Positions 10,750-22,537 of a stretch of 64,000 bases of DNA are shown here, in pieces. The stretch's first letter is position 1. Every line of letters starts with the position of its first letter. The position numbers were made by a program, and so were the translations under genes. The notes under the pieces are model-generated. The model ran no database searches, had not been told where the DNA came from, and was given only the letters and a program-made list of their open reading frames with translations. Source of the stretch: Ditylenchus dipsaci (taxonomy: Eukaryota > Nematoda > Chromadorea > Rhabditida > Anguinidae); NCBI GenBank assembly GCA_004194705.1, contig SADC01001213.1, positions 124,001-188,000 of the forward strand. Reading direction: 5' to 3'.

Positions 10750-10985
10750 TATATTTGTTTGAGGGACCTAGTCCGCCCTGCTGCTTATTTTTGTGATTTT
10801 TAGACTCAGGTTTAGGCAACAGTTGGCAAACGTATATTAGGGCGGACTTAAATATGGGCTTTTACTCAAAATCTATAACAAGATCAATTTGAAAACTCAA
10901 GAAAAAAGAAACTTGCCTAAATTTAAGCCTTAAAAAACACAAAAATAAACAATAGGGGGACCAAGGCATTTTTTTTTCGGAGGTC
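10750..10985. mobile_element. G-family MITE, diverged copy
   Basis: Right end AATAGGGGGACCAAGGC and left end GGGACCTAGTCCGCCCTG, with interior AGGTTTAGGC, TATATTAGGGCGGAC and a complementary partner. Confidence 0.7.
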
Positions 10986-11131
10986 CCTTGAACACATACA
11001 GTGTCGAAGACTTCTTCTAGACGATAAGCAGAAACATTTTGGGCCGAAATTTCGAGGGCTTTTTTCGTTGCAAAAGAGTCATCTAGTTCGCTGTTTGAAA
11101 AAAATTAGAAGTTAGTCATACTATTTCAAAA

Positions 11132-11148
11132 NNNNNNNNNNNNNNNNN
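11132..11148. other. Assembly gap (17 N)
   Basis: Seventeen undetermined bases interrupt an AT-rich stretch just before the hAT relic. Confidence 0.99.
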
Positions 11149-11489
11149 TCTTTTAGTTTTTCACCTTTTGGTCTTCCGCCTTTGGCCAGAAGTATTCTTT
11201 ACTTTCATTAACTATGTCACTTTTCAGCAAATTGTCTTCCATTTCGATGCAACAAGTCGTAAAATTTGATAGAAGATGAACGAATCATGGCCAGAAGAAG
11301 CCGAAAGTCTCAGTCAAGGGTAAAACAAGCTAGACATGTAAGGTACGTGTCAATTTAAACACCAAGGCATTGCCGGCATTGATATTGATGGCTTTAGAAG
11401 ATGGATGTTCGCTTTTCGGATATTCTGGCAGGCAGCAGCATTAGAAGCTTTTCAATTTCGGAAGTTTGGTGAGTTTTCCGAAGAAAACT

Positions 11490-12010
11490 GGCATTCGTCA
11501 CCGTCTGGAAGAATTAAATAAAAGTTTTGGTGTCTGTGCTGCGTTCTTAGACCCCTTCGAGCATTCGCAACTAAAGACTATGTGTGATTTAGCGCCTGGT
11601 CTCGACTATGACATGGTATTATTTGTTTCGTAAGAAATTAATTTTTTCTTTAATTTAGATCAAGAAGAACCGTAATCAACGAAGTTAGATTACTTACACC
11701 AGTTGATTTCGTTAGAGTTCCCGTGTCAAGCGATGTGCAAGTTTTGCTCAAGGTGGTCAAACGCAATTGAGAAAAGAGGTCAACAGCTACACGGCACTTT
11801 GTCGATTGGAGAAAGTCCGCGAATTTTGGCCGAAACAATGAAAGGTAAGCGATTTTTTCAGTCAATTTTTAACCTTATTTTTATAGTATTTTCCGTATCT
11901 GGCTACACTGGCTCGTGTATCTTCTCTCCGTTCTGCCTCATCTCATCTCCAAGTGAAGAGCCTTCAAAGAACTACGTGCATTATTGGTTGATTTCACCCG
12001 AAACCAGATG
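11490..12010 (+). pseudogene. hAT-family transposase, C-terminal relic with introns
   Basis: Block 1 (about 11536-11614) reads CAAFLDPFEHSQLKTM, the FLDPRF-type motif of hAT transposases, ending at a GTATTA donor-like site. Block 2 (about 11750-11840) reads LRKEVNSYTALCRLE and REFWPKQ. Block 3 (about 11890-11945) reads FPYLATLARVSSLRSASS, the hAT dimerisation region preceding the usual SER signature. GTAAG and TTTTTATAG sites separate blocks 2 and 3. Frames shift between blocks and stops intervene, so it is dead. Confidence 0.6.
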
Positions 12011-12654
12011 AGCGCAGAAAATCGCGTCTCTAATCCATATCAGAACTTCTTTTTTGAACAATATTTGATTTAGTCGATTGTTGCCCTGTTATATGTATTC
12101 CTTGTTGCTTCATAAATTTGCTTGGTTAAAATGTTTACAGGTGAGGGAGGATATACATAAATCGTGGGTACATAAAATTTCTTTTCAGTTTTCTAAACAT
12201 GATGATGATAACCAGAAACTAATGGGAAAAGTGAAGCCATAAGCTAGTATGATAACATAACCCAACCAGCCCATTCCTACTAAAAATAAGGATTTACATT
12301 TGGAAATTATGTGGTAACTTCAAGTACAATATTAACTGCAATAAGGAAACCAGTTATATAAATTTGAGATCTTTAGCCTAATTGTTGGATTGCGAATTAG
12401 CGACTCAGATACTGCAAAAAAAATTTGTCTCATACACGTCTTTAAAAAAAATCAAAAAAAAAGAGATGAAAAATAATTACTAAAAAGTATTTATAATCTG
12501 AGGTACACTAAGGAGATGTGCATCGAAAAAAGAGTATAAAGTTATATAGTATACCGATAACTGACTCTAACACTATACAATTGTCGATCTATTTTTAGAA
12601 TCTATACTATAAACGAAAAAAACTTGACCAAAATTTTTGAAAAGAGAGACCAAA

Positions 12655-12785
12655 GAGAAAAACTCTAAGTCAAAAACGATAAAATCGATAACAAATTTTA
12701 TCGATTTTTTATCGATTTTGCTATGACATAACGCCAAGGGCCATTTATCGATTATCGATAAAATTTATCGATTTGTCACCCATGG
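12655..12785. repeat. ATCGAT word array, hAT-like MITE remnant
   Basis: Repeated ATCGATAAAATTTATCGAT-type words in both orientations flank a short unique segment. Adjacent at 12780-12830 is a G-family fragment (GTACGTTAGGGCGGACTC). Confidence 0.45.
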
Positions 12786-12971
12786 GCTAAGGGTAGGTAG
12801 CGTACGTTAGGGCGGACTCATTTCCTTCCAAGACAATAATAATTTTGAACCTCAGGGGTTACTTGGAGGGGGTTATTTCGATAGGGGTTACTTGGGATGT
12901 ACTGTCAAAAATTCAATGCCGAACACTATTTCGAACAGGAGAAAAGGCGGGGTTTATAATTAGAGGAAAAA

Positions 12972-13154
12972 CAGTCAAGTTTCGATTTAACGAACCCCTG
13001 GGGACCGCCAAAAATGTTCGTTAAATCGAAGGTTTCGTAAATCGAGAGCTTATTTTAGTCATTTATTTAATCGGTGGCCAAATAGCCACCAAAAAAAGGT
13101 TCGTTAAATCAAGAGTTTCGTTAAATCGGGGTTCGTTAAATCGAGACTTGACTG
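12972..13154. mobile_element. CAGTC-family palindromic MITE (TTTAACGAA words)
   Basis: Ends CAGTCAAGTTTCG and CGAGACTTGACTG, with TA on the right. Subterminal words TTTAACGAACC / GGTTCGTTAAAT occur five times, and the internal text GGGGACCGCC, TGGCCACC is shared with 43271-43456, so the two copies form a family. Terminus and TA target suggest a pogo/Tigger-type Tc1-mariner derivative. Confidence 0.85.
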
Positions 13155-13159
13155 TACGG

Positions 13160-14180
13160 TATATATCAATCAAAAGATACCAAAGGATGACAACCAACCA
13201 ACCAAACAACCCAAAGTGACTAGCAGTTTTTGATGGTTCCAAAATTGTTGCTGTATTAAAAATTTGTATGCAGTGTCGTCTTGACACAACAACGCCCCAG
13301 AAATTAAAATCAGCTGACCTATACATCTTGAAAAGACCAAAATCAACTTCCAAGCTATTTTTCTATGTTTTTAAACTAAAAAGAGGAGGACGTGTTTTTA
13401 GTTGGTGCAAGACAATTTTTTAAAGACATTTTGGATTAAGACCCGAACTTTTTCCTTTTGATAAGTTTCAAGTTAAGATGCCAAAGTAATTTGATTACAG
13501 TTGATATCTGGTTGCCTTATAAAAAATGTGCTTTCTGCCCGAGAACCATCAGACTGTTTTTTAATGTGGGTGGTTTAACTAAACTGTCATAGTCGGTATG
13601 CTCGGCGGGAAAAATCTCCATTTCAATGCGTGACAACTTTAGGATGGTAGATTTGGGCACTTTGTGCCTAAATCGATTTACTGATACTAATTTCAGGCTT
13701 TTTTTAAGTATGCTTTTAGGTACCTGAAAAATTATTGGGCGGAGGTGGAGGGTTATGTTCCAGTAGTTCGAGGGGGGTGCGGAATATATCAAATAGGGTC
13801 TAAACTTTGTATTAACTGAATTCTGATCTGAAACCTATCAGAAAAATATTTATTTTATTATTAAAGAGAGCCAAGAACCGTACCTCTGGGCTCCGATGAA
13901 GACGTTTTTCGACACTGTACATTCTATCTACATAAAGTCGGTTATTCCTTGTCCTTTATTAATGCATGGAAGTCGTGGCACTTTTTCTATACATGTTCTT
14001 AACAGATTGCTTGAATTCTTTTCGCTTCAAGGATCAGATATGTAGGTTAATCAACTTTCGTGAGTTTCACAAGCAAACCTTTAGGACTTTAATTAAAAAA
14101 AAATGGAAATATTCAGAAAAAATTTGAAAGTCACTTTGCTCTTAAAAATATCTTACTGAATCCGAAACATTAGATCGGGT
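13160..14180. other. No recognised feature
   Basis: AT-rich sequence with scattered short ORFs (for example 13063-13353 - and 13517-13792 -) that lack splice context or recognisable motifs. Confidence 0.4.
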
Positions 14181-14237
14181 AAAATTAATGGACAATTATT
14201 TTGCTGTCGCAAAACACTCTTTTTTGGCGCAAATATA

Positions 14238-14985
14238 CAGGGTGATCCAACTTTTTACCCATATTTGTTTTGCCGTAACTTTTTTTATATTCATGAAATT
14301 TTTTTGTACGACAACTCATTTGAAAGCCCTGTTTCTACCATTTCGTTTAAAAAAAAGATTGCTCAGTTTGATTACTCTGAGCCGAGTTACGGACATTTTT
14401 ATTTAATTACTGGAAACCGACAAATTTATTCAACAAATTCAACAAAAAATCAACAACAACGCTCTTTCCATTCCTTTCAACGCAAATTTCCAGACGACGG
14501 CGAAATCATTTATTGCTCTCTCGATCATGGCTAGCGCAACTGTCCCATTTCTTCGACGATCTTTTCACGCAGTGCAATCAAAGAGGCCAGAGCGATCCGT
14601 GTAGACCAAACTTTATGTAACCCCAACAGAAAAAAGTCCATCCAGGTTAAGGTCAGGCGATCGAGGTGCCCATGAAGCTGGTGCAGGATTCCGACCAATC
14701 CACCTATTCGGAAAATAAAGATTCAGAGAGCTCAACCTCAATTCCCCAATGTGGCGGAGCCCCATCATGCAATGACACCAGTTGACCAAAATTTCTACTT
14801 TCTACTTCTCTCTTTCCAGTAATTAAATAAAATGTCCGTAACTCGGCTCAGAGTAATCAACTGAGCCAATCTTTTTTTTAAACGAAATGGTAGAAACAGG
14901 GCTTTCAAATGAGTTGTCGTACAAAAAATTTCAATAAATATAAAAAAGTTACGGCAAACAAATATGGGTAAAAAAGTTGGATCTG
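14238..14985. mobile_element. Nested mariner-like element with long TIRs
   Basis: The left TIR starts CAGGGTGATCCAACTTTT; the right ends AAAAAGTTGGATCTG. Inverted arms of about 175 bp contain TTGCCGTAACTTTTTT and CTGAGCCGAGTTACGGAC. A transposase fragment lies between them. Confidence 0.75.
14535..14712 (-). pseudogene. Mariner-type transposase C-terminal fragment
   Basis: The minus strand reads RWIGR followed by WAPRSPDLN. This corresponds to the RWIGR...WPPRSPDL block preceding the last catalytic acidic residue in arthropod and nematode mariner-type transposases. Stops follow soon after. It is too short to be functional. Confidence 0.6.
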
Positions 14986-15061
14986 TACTTTTTTGGCGCA
15001 AATTAATATTTTTGCGTCATTAGATCGAAAGTTTTTACTTTTTTTATAAAGTTTAAACATC

Positions 15062-15265
15062 ATCATGTAGCTCTGCGACTCTAGTTTTTAATGAGGTTTC
15101 ATTTATTGCATCACCTCTTAAAATATAATACAAAAAGCCAAAAGTATGAACCAAATTGTTGTTCTGATTTTGTTCATACTTTTACCTTTTTAACAACATT
15201 TTGCAAAGATGATGCAATAAATGATACCTCATTAGAAACTAGAGTCGCAGGGCTACATGATCATG
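15062..15265. repeat. Palindromic MITE nested in W2
   Basis: Arms ATGTAGCTCTGCGACTCTAG...ATTGCATC and the complement are joined by GAACCAAATTGTTGTTC. Its inner text TCTAGTTTCTAATGAG resembles the centre of the 1.77-kb palindrome. Confidence 0.65.
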
Positions 15266-15589
15266 TTGAAACGTTTTGAAAAAATTTAAAATTTTCATTC
15301 TAATGATGCGAAATGAAAATTTGCGACAAAAAGTATATTTGCGCCGAAAAAGTGTTTTTGCGCCAGAAAAAAGTATTGTCCAAAATTAATAGTTAATGGT
15401 TTTTATAGCCTTTCTGGCGAAGAGTAAGCTCACTCCGAAAAAACAGGTTTTTGAAATCATGGAAGACATTTTGCAGAAAAAATTGATCAAATTTTTTTCT
15501 AGTGATTAAATATCACACAATTAGAGATGCAGCATGCATAAATAAAGCACACGGTATAGTCTATAAAAATCGATCAACCGTCAACTTTC

Positions 15590-15930
15590 AGTTTGTTCCT
15601 AACTCAGGTCCGATCCTTTTCAAACCTCATCTTTAAATTTTTTGCCAGACCACATGAGTCAGTCTATGAGTCAGTCCATGAGTCAGGTCTAACCGATTCA
15701 CCTAAATAATTAGCTATCGGGTAAACTCGGCCTAGAAAACTCGCCGCCAGAAAACTCGGCACACAAATATTTGCTGAATAAGATCGATGATTTTGTTCTC
15801 AATCGTCATTGTCTCAATTTGAATTATCTCAATCTGTCGCTGCCCCTTTTTGTCTTATTTCTTTGCCGCGGGTGACAGTACTTCTCCGGTGCCGAGTCTT
15901 CCGGTCCGAGTTTTCCCTACTCCAAAAATG
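15590..15930. repeat. Short-word inverted arrays (ATGAGTCAGTC; GAAAACTCGGC)
   Basis: ATGAGTCAGTC words occur at 15655-15695. From 15718 the words AAACTCGGCC / GAAAACTCGCC face GCCGAGTCTTCC / CCGAGTTTTCCC at 15890-15925, which looks like a small foldback with ends GGGTAAACTC and GAGTTTTCCC. No TSD detected. Confidence 0.45.
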
Positions 15931-16193
15931 ACTATCGAAAGCCGTATTTCTTGATATGCCATTTACCTATTTTTAAAAGGGCATGACTACTTTTTAGAGG
16001 TGCAGGCCTTACTGGCAAACTATTGTCACTTACAAGATCGATCAACAAACTCAGAACCATTGTGATTTTCGAGCTGGTGTGACGGAAGACAACCACAGAG
16101 GCTTTAAATATGTGTAAAAAGAGTTTATAGTTCTATGCGGGAATGAGTTCAATAGGGTTGGTTGTTTGAGAATCAGATATGTGCAGAGGCGTA

Positions 16194-16455
16194 CCGTATA
16201 TTCTCGATTAGAAGGCCCCTCTCTAATAGAAGGCCCCTCTCTAATAGAAGGCCCCCCTTGAGGACCTATATATCAGCCTAGAAAAAGAAATTCTCAAATC
16301 TGTTTTTCGCGTTTCTTAGTTAGCACGAGCTTACCTGATTTCACTTTTAAAATTTTGGTTGAGCACGCAAAAATCTCAAATCGACCCAAATTTTTTTCCG
16401 ACTTTTTTAGGGTTGAAAAATAGAAGGCCCGGGCCTTCTAATAGAGAATATACGG
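16194..16455. mobile_element. CCGTAT-family MITE (AGAAGGCCC words), TA TSD
   Basis: TA (16192-16193), then CCGTATATTCTCG...GAGAATATACGG, then TA (16456-16457). Three AATAGAAGGCCCC words lie on the left; AGAAGGCCCGGGCCTTCT forms a perfect hairpin on the right. Interior CACGAGCTTACCTG and AAATCTCAAATCGACC is shared with 20943-21187. Confidence 0.85.
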
Positions 16456-16469
16456 TATCCAGAAAAAAA

Positions 16470-16610
16470 ATTTTCATGGGAGGCGGGGGGGGAGGGGGGG
16501 GGGGCGAAGGCGGTCTGAAGTCCCCAAAAGGTCATATTACCTACACCGTTTTCGGGTTTTATGGTGTTTTTATAAGGAAATAAAAAATTTCAGGGGGGGG
16601 GGGGGGCTTT
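16470..16610. repeat. G-run rich low-complexity stretch
   Basis: Two poly-G tracts of more than ten bases bracket a short unique segment. Similar runs occur at 3760, 6030, 27130-27260, 29550, 34380 and 44395 (as C). Confidence 0.8.
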
Positions 16611-17056
16611 AGCCCGGTCAGCCAGGCCCCTGGATACGTGCCTGGATAGGTGGTGCGTAATGCTGTAATGGTCTGAGGGTCCCAAAATCGCAACCCATCA
16701 AATATTTTTACTTTGCTACAGTTAGCGTGCTTTCTAAGCAATTCTTTATCGTAAGAAAGTAAAGCACGTAAATTTCCTGCGCCGTCATCACGCGGTTTTC
16801 AGGTTTGAAAGATACAGTGTTTGAAATAATACTCTATTTTAATTTTTTGTTGTCTCGAGAGGAATTTAAAATTCAACGATTACTTTTAAATTTAAGAGCT
16901 GTTTTTTAAGAAAACTGACCATGCTGAACACGAATCTGACTTTAAATTTTCAAATTTAAATCTTTGAACCGTAATTGCGTAAACTCAAATACTATTAAAT
17001 AATGTTTCTCAAATGAAATCTTCATGACATGCGGTTCGAGCTCATTCCCAATAAAG

Positions 17057-17217
17057 ATCATTAGTAGTACATGGCTCCATTTTGTAACACCAAAGGATAA
17101 AAGGGGGGAGGCTTTCTAAGGGGCACTTTCAAAGAACTTTGAAAGTGCCCCATAGGTATGGGGCACAAAGGCGGCATCCTTTGGTGTTACAAAATGGAGC
17201 CATGTACTACTATCATT
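17057..17217. mobile_element. 149-bp palindromic MITE with 6-bp flanking repeat
   Basis: The element 17063-17211 has TIR AGTAGTACATGGCTCC and a centre CACTTTCAAAG|AACTTTGAAAGTG. ATCATT flanks both sides (17057-17062 and 17212-17217). Confidence 0.75.
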
Positions 17218-17478
17218 AAACAACAAATATTTGTCAGAATGTGCGCATTCATATGCAATTAACTTTTTCCGATTAAGTTTCATATTTATATTTTCGATCA
17301 TTCTCTGGGGTGTTCGTCTATTAAAGACTGTCCGTCAAATAGAGATTGTCCGTTTATTGTCTCAACCCGTTTGCGCCGAAAATTTTAGTTCAACAAACAA
17401 GGTGTACTACGAAAATTTCGGCTCTTACCTTGTAAAAAATGCATTAAGTATTCAGGGAAAAATTCAAAAATTTTGATG

Positions 17479-17886
17479 AGCTTAACTAGGGTTGGGCAAT
17501 CTACCGGTAAAATACTTTTGGAATAATTAACCGAGTAATTACTCGTTAACTACCGAAGGCATGCTAAATACTACTGCTAAAAATGGCAGCTCTGCGACAC
17601 GGTTAGTAAATCAACGGTCAAAGAGTCAAACACAGTAAAAACAAGTGATAGACACCAAGCGAGCGATAAAATACGAGACAGACGACCGTACCACGTAAAA
17701 AAATAATTCGAAATGAAAATTCTGATCTCTAACTGAGATCTCTCCCTATATTTTTACGACAGTTCAAAAGTATTTGTCCAATTTTTTTGTTACTGGTCAA
17801 ATACTTGAAGTAATTAGCAGTAGTTAGCGAGTAATTACTCGGCTAATCACTCGGTTAATCACTCGTTGGCCAACCCTAAGCTTAAC
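17479..17886. mobile_element. hAT-type MITE, 8-bp TSD
   Basis: The element 17487-17878 starts TAGGGTTGGGCAA and ends TTGGCCAACCCTA. The 8-bp AGCTTAAC is duplicated at 17479-17486 and 17879-17886. Subterminal words are GAGTAATTACTCGG and CTAATCACTCGG. An 8-bp duplication is the hAT hallmark. Confidence 0.85.
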
Positions 17887-18141
17887 ATACTAATTTTTTC
17901 TTTGAAAGATTTAATTTTGAAACCCATGAAATATTTTTTTCTAACTTTTATGAAAAAATATTTCATTACCGATTGTCAGGCGCTCCTCAGGTCAATCAAT
18001 GACTTTTCCGCCAACCTGATATTTTTGGCTAGCCGAAAATTGGGAAATTTCGAATTAGATCTCGCAGTTTTTATGTGCGTAACCGAAATCTAGAAAGTGA
18101 AACCAGCAAATCTTGTGAGAATTAAGAAAACATAACAAATA

Positions 18142-18326
18142 CAGTCAACTCCCGATTTAGTGTACACCCTGGGGACCGGCTCCAGGTGTACACTAAATCG
18201 AGTGTACACTAAATCGAGGGTTCATTCTAGTCATTCTAATTAACCGCCGGACAAATTGAATTAATCCATTGTACACTAAACCGAGGTGTACACTGAATCG
18301 GTGTACACTAAATCGGGAGTTGACTG
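18142..18326. mobile_element. CAGTC-family palindromic MITE (TTTAGTGTACAC words), TA TSD
   Basis: TA|CAGTCAACTCCCG...CGGGAGTTGACTG|TA. Seven or so words AGTGTACACTAAATCG occur in alternating orientation, with internal GGGGACCGG. Confidence 0.9.
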
Positions 18327-18574
18327 TAGCAGAATATTGACCATATCCTGACATACACAGCTCTTAATTATAAATACTTAATTATAATTATAAATACGGT
18401 AGTAGTCGACTGCAATTATTTTGTTTTTGGAAAGTTTTTTTTCAAAATTTTAGAAAACGTTATATTTTCACTACAAGGAAACACTTTCCATCGAATTTTT
18501 TCAGCATCATCGAAGCGATATCATAAATACTTTGTTTCAGATTTATCAATTGTATTTTTCTGGTTTCTCTCAGG

Positions 18575-18655
18575 TTTGGGTAGGCTTAGTATGTTAGGAA
18601 CTGTATTAAGAATATGTTTGAGTCCGTCCTAACATACGCAGGCCCACCATTCTCC
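18575..18655. repeat. G-family MITE remnant
   Basis: GTAGGCTTAGTATGTTAGG pairs with GTCCGTCCTAACATACGC. The terminal GGTCCCC ends are lost. Confidence 0.5.
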
Positions 18656-18959
18656 TGCACAAATTGAAAAAAAATGATTGATCTCGTGATTGATATGTGA
18701 AATTCAAAAATTTTGGATAATTTAAAGATCTCAAACAGCCAACTCACGTTAGGAAATTCATAGGCTATGTATTTTGTGAAAGCACTAACCAGAAACAATA
18801 GTTAAGGTTCACAATTTTATGTACAAATATATAGAAGATACTGAAAAAGTGGCCTTATTGCACTTAATTTTGCAAGTTTAAGTATAAACAGCGTTTTTGA
18901 AAGACCGTGCTCGGTTACCCTACCTACACTGAGGACTTGAACTTTGGTTGCCAAACTTG

Positions 18960-19350
18960 CATTTTGTGTGATGTCTTATTCGGATCATTATTCAGTCTAC
19001 CGAGAGTCCTATGTCTTCAAATTTGCTGACAGGTTAAGCGTGCGATCTTCTGTGAGATCAAATTGTGTGTCAAAAAGGGTAATGGTTGCTCCTCCATCGT
19101 GTATTTATCAATAAAATTATTTTGTGCGACTGTCTCAGTTTTAGCCTCCAAACTGTGGTGCTGATTACTAAAATGACTAAGAGATACCTATTGTTCCATC
19201 CTACAACATCACAGATTCATAGGGACGGCCTATTTCCAAGCATGTGTGTTCCGCCACATAACAGGACAAGCACGAGCTCACAAACCATCCAAATTCGAAA
19301 AAATTGAAAAATATGATGGGTCGCACTTTTCATTATTCATCGATTCAGTG
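18960..19350. repeat. Diverged direct repeat, copy 1
   Basis: About 390 bp aligns in direct orientation with 21775-22165: CGGATCATTATTCAG, CGAGAGTCCTATGT, GCAGTTTTAGCCTCC / TCAGTTTTAGCCTCC, ACCACATAACAGGACAAGCAC and TGATGGGTCGC. Divergence is substantial. No recognisable coding frame persists in both copies. Confidence 0.65.
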
Positions 19351-19374
19351 ATGTAAATGTTTTGAAAAAAATGA

Positions 19375-19440
19375 AATTAAAAACAACAGGGGGACCAGGC
19401 AAATTCACAAAAACGCCCAAAAAACAGGGGAACACGGTGC
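19375..19440. repeat. G-family end fragments
   Basis: AACAACAGGGGGACCAGGC followed by a second, damaged end (AAACAGGGGAAC). Confidence 0.5.
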
Positions 19441-19739
19441 TTTTTGAGGGCCAATCTCAACAAAATAGAACCTGATTTTCAGTTCGGCAGGTGGTGTCTA
19501 TATGGCCTAAGAAAACAACAACAAAACAGGACGAAGGGCGGAAATTTAGTTTCTAAAAACGACTATTCAAATACTGTTTACCCAAAATTTTCTATTGATT
19601 GTTGGTGTTTGTTGTTATGAAGTTCGGATAAACTTTTGTGCAGGAGACTTTTTTCCTTGGGCGATCAAGGCAAACCAACCTGAAAGGGTATCAGATACCC
19701 TAAAAAGATCAGAATCACTGTGTTCAGTATTATACTCCG

Positions 19740-19985
19740 TTTTGTTCACTTAGAGCTGGGCAAAAAGAGTCTTCAATGCATTTATGATCAAAAGTCTTGC
19801 TCGGAGTTATGTCTATGGTAAGTGAGTGCGCGCACCCCGTCCCGAGGGCACGTGGGGGCTTGGAGTTGAGATGCGCACACCCACATACCTTAGACGCAAA
19901 TCACTCGAAAGTGACTGTGGATGCAATAAAACATGTATGTATACTAGAGTTCTTTATGCGGTGGGCCCCAGTCAACAAAACTGTG
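19740..19985. repeat. R-family hairpin repeat
   Basis: AAGTGAGTGCGCGCA and GAGTTGAGATGCGCACACC with ACATACCTTAGAC, followed by CACTCGAAAGTGACTGTGG. The family also occurs at 25930, 26700, 29195, 37490 and 61880. Confidence 0.75.
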
Positions 19986-20139
19986 TTCGAATCCCATCTT
20001 TTTTGGTATCTAGGTACCCTCCAGACTTAAATTACTTTGATCCCCAAGGCAAAAAGTCTAATTTAAGTCAAAAAAAAAGTTTACCTGAAAAGTGCTTTCC
20101 TAATCGTTTTTATGCCTTGTCTATCGTTTTTAACGGTTA

Positions 20140-20940
20140 AAACGGCCTTAGAACATCATTTCGGTCGTTTTGAGCCAGTACCACAAACCTAGTTTAGCCG
20201 AAATTTTGATTGATTTTCGCACATTCCGCATCTGGCTTCAAACGATGACAGTTTCTAAAAAAGGTTCTATGCTCCAAATAACGCTCATGGCTATAATAAT
20301 CAAGTAAAATTATATCGGAAAGAGAAAAAAAAATCAATTTGCAAAGAAAATGCATCAAATGTAATGTTATTTTATTTGATAAATTTTCGTCGGGTTCGTC
20401 GTGGGATCAAACTTTTGTCAGGAAAACACATTAGTGGGTTTCACAAATCTAGCAAGCAATTACAGCCAAACCTGGATGATAGAGAACTGTAATATAAGAT
20501 AAGAAAATAAAGGTAGGATCTAAGTTATTTTTCTGACTAAAAAGTTTGATTTCTTGCAAAATATTGCAAAATTTGGTTGGTCTTGGGCAGAAAAGGCCGA
20601 ATCTTAGTCCAAAATGTTTTGAACAAAATTGTCGTGCGCAATCTAAAACACGTCTTTCACTTGTTTTGAGTCTTGAAACATAGAAAAATGGTATGGAATT
20701 TGATTTTTGGCTTTTCAAGATTGTGTAGGTTAGCTTATCTTTATTTTAAGTTATCGTAGAATAGAGACTCGACTACATACAAATATTAGCTTTCCTAACT
20801 TTCGCGTAAATCAAATTTTCATATAAGAGAATTCCATGGGACTGGCATATTGAAATAATAATTACATCTTTTATCTTATATCAGAGTGTCCTATTATCCA
20901 GGTTCGGCAGTAATTGCTTACTAGATTGGCGAAACCCACT
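20140..20940. other. No recognised feature
   Basis: AT-rich. The minus ORF at 20449-20718 lacks splice context or motif and is not called. Confidence 0.4.
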
Positions 20941-20942
20941 TA

Positions 20943-21187
20943 CCGTATTTACTGTATTAACTCCCCACCCTCTAATAACTCCCCACCCTCCGGACCTTAT
21001 ATCTCAGCCTAGAGCGAACATTTCGCAAATCTGTTTTTTGCGTTTTCTTAGTTGCCGCGAGTTTACCTGATTACATTTTTCAGATTTTGTTTGAGCACCC
21101 GAAAATCTCAAATCGACCTCAAAATTTTTCGATTTTTTAGAGGTTGAAAAAATAACTCCCCATGTGGACTTAATACAGTAAATACGG
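20943..21187. mobile_element. CCGTAT-family MITE (AACTCCCCACC words), TA TSD
   Basis: TA|CCGTATTTACTG...CAGTAAATACGG|TA with AATAACTCCCCACCCTC words. Interior homologous to 16194-16455 (GCCTAGAGCG, GAGTTTACCTGA, CGAAAATCTCAAATCGACC). Confidence 0.85.
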
Positions 21188-21774
21188 TATGTGTTTTTTC
21201 TGACAAAAGTTTCATTCCATGACGAACCCAAATGCACGAATTGTTTCCTCCGAACCAAGCACAGGTAAGCTGACTCACCTTCTTCCAGAATCAACATTCT
21301 CTTCTCCCATTGACCATCCTAAAAATCGTTTTTCGAAAATGCTGAGATTTGTACGGGTTGTCCTTTCGCCTTAAGCCCGAAGCCTAAGGCTAAGCCTGAT
21401 TGTGAGTCTGAAATTATTGGTGGTGAGGTTGGTGTTTGATTTTATAAACCAGATTTTATTGCATAAAAGTTATGTAATTGCCTAAAGAAGCACGCGTTTT
21501 GTTTTCTCTTTGAAAATTCTTAAAATTTCATTCAAATAAAATAATAAATGAATAATATAATAAAAAAAGTCGATTTTCTACCTACCCCTTATTAATGTCC
21601 GAAATATTTACTGCATCATGCCTCGTAATCAATTATGAAATGGAAAATAAGAAAGGATCTGTAAACACTCTGACATTAGAAAAACAGTCTGATGGGTTCT
21701 CATTAGTAATATTTTTGTTCAAAACCAAATTCACCAAATTTCAATCATACACTCGATGCTCTCTGTAAAAATCT

Positions 21775-22165
21775 TCATTCGGATCATTATTTAGATCAAC
21801 CGAGAGTGCTATGTGTTCGAAGTTGCTGACAGGGTAGGCGTGCGATTCTCATGTTAAATCAATGGTTGAGATGGTGGTTGCTATTCCATTGTAGTAATCC
21901 TAGAAATAAAAGTATTCTGTGCGACCGTCGCAGTTTTAGCCTCCAAATTGGGGTGCTGATCGCCAGAAAGACTTAGGAATACCTAATGTTTCACCCTACA
22001 ACAACACAGATGGCAATAGTGACGGTGCAATGCCAGGCAAAGTGTGCTCTCCCTCACCAAAAGACAACCACGAGCCACAAAACATACAAATTTGAAACAA
22101 ATCCAAGAATCTGATGGGTCGCCATTTTTTCGCCAGTACTTTACTGTTATAGTCGATTCCCAATC
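21775..22165. repeat. Diverged direct repeat, copy 2
   Basis: Partner of 18960-19350. A short G-family remnant (GAAGCCTAAGGCTAAGCC) precedes it at 21365-21440. Confidence 0.65.
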
Positions 22166-22537
22166 AACCGTCACTCTCGTCAAGTTCGTTCCTGCCGAGG
22201 GATTGACACATTTTTACACGTCTAACAAAAGATCGGGACGAATTTTCAAAGCCTTATTTTTTATTAATATTGCGACTATATCTTCATCGCTTTAACTAGT
22301 TAATGTTTCATTGAATTCAAAGTATTACGACAATATCCTATTACCATTTTGTAGCGCAGCTCAAGAGATACAAAACACTAATTTTCCCAAACAAACAAAT
22401 TATTCTATATAGTATTTGGCATGTGTCCGTAACGCTAAATGAGCGCACATTTGGTCACAAAGGAAAACTTTTTCCCTTGCGATAATTTTATAGGCAAGTT
22501 TGTACTCATTCGAAAGCTCTTTTAGTGTAGATTTGCC

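Larger units (their letters stand above)
14181..15390. mobile_element. Word-array foldback element W2 (GCGCCAAAAAAGT words), 9-bp TSD
   Basis: The element 14190-15381 is flanked by AAAATTAAT (14181-14189 and 15382-15390). Ends are GGACAATTATTTTGC and AAAAAAGTATTGTCC, almost the same terminus as W1. Terminal words are GCGCAAATAT / TTGCGCCAGAAAAAAGT. Two other inverted units are nested inside: a mariner relic (14238-14985) and a palindrome (15062-15265). Confidence 0.85.

Noticed and set aside
20449..20718. 89-codon minus-strand ORF as a gene.
   Set aside because: No motif, splice sites or regulatory context; AT-rich chance ORF.
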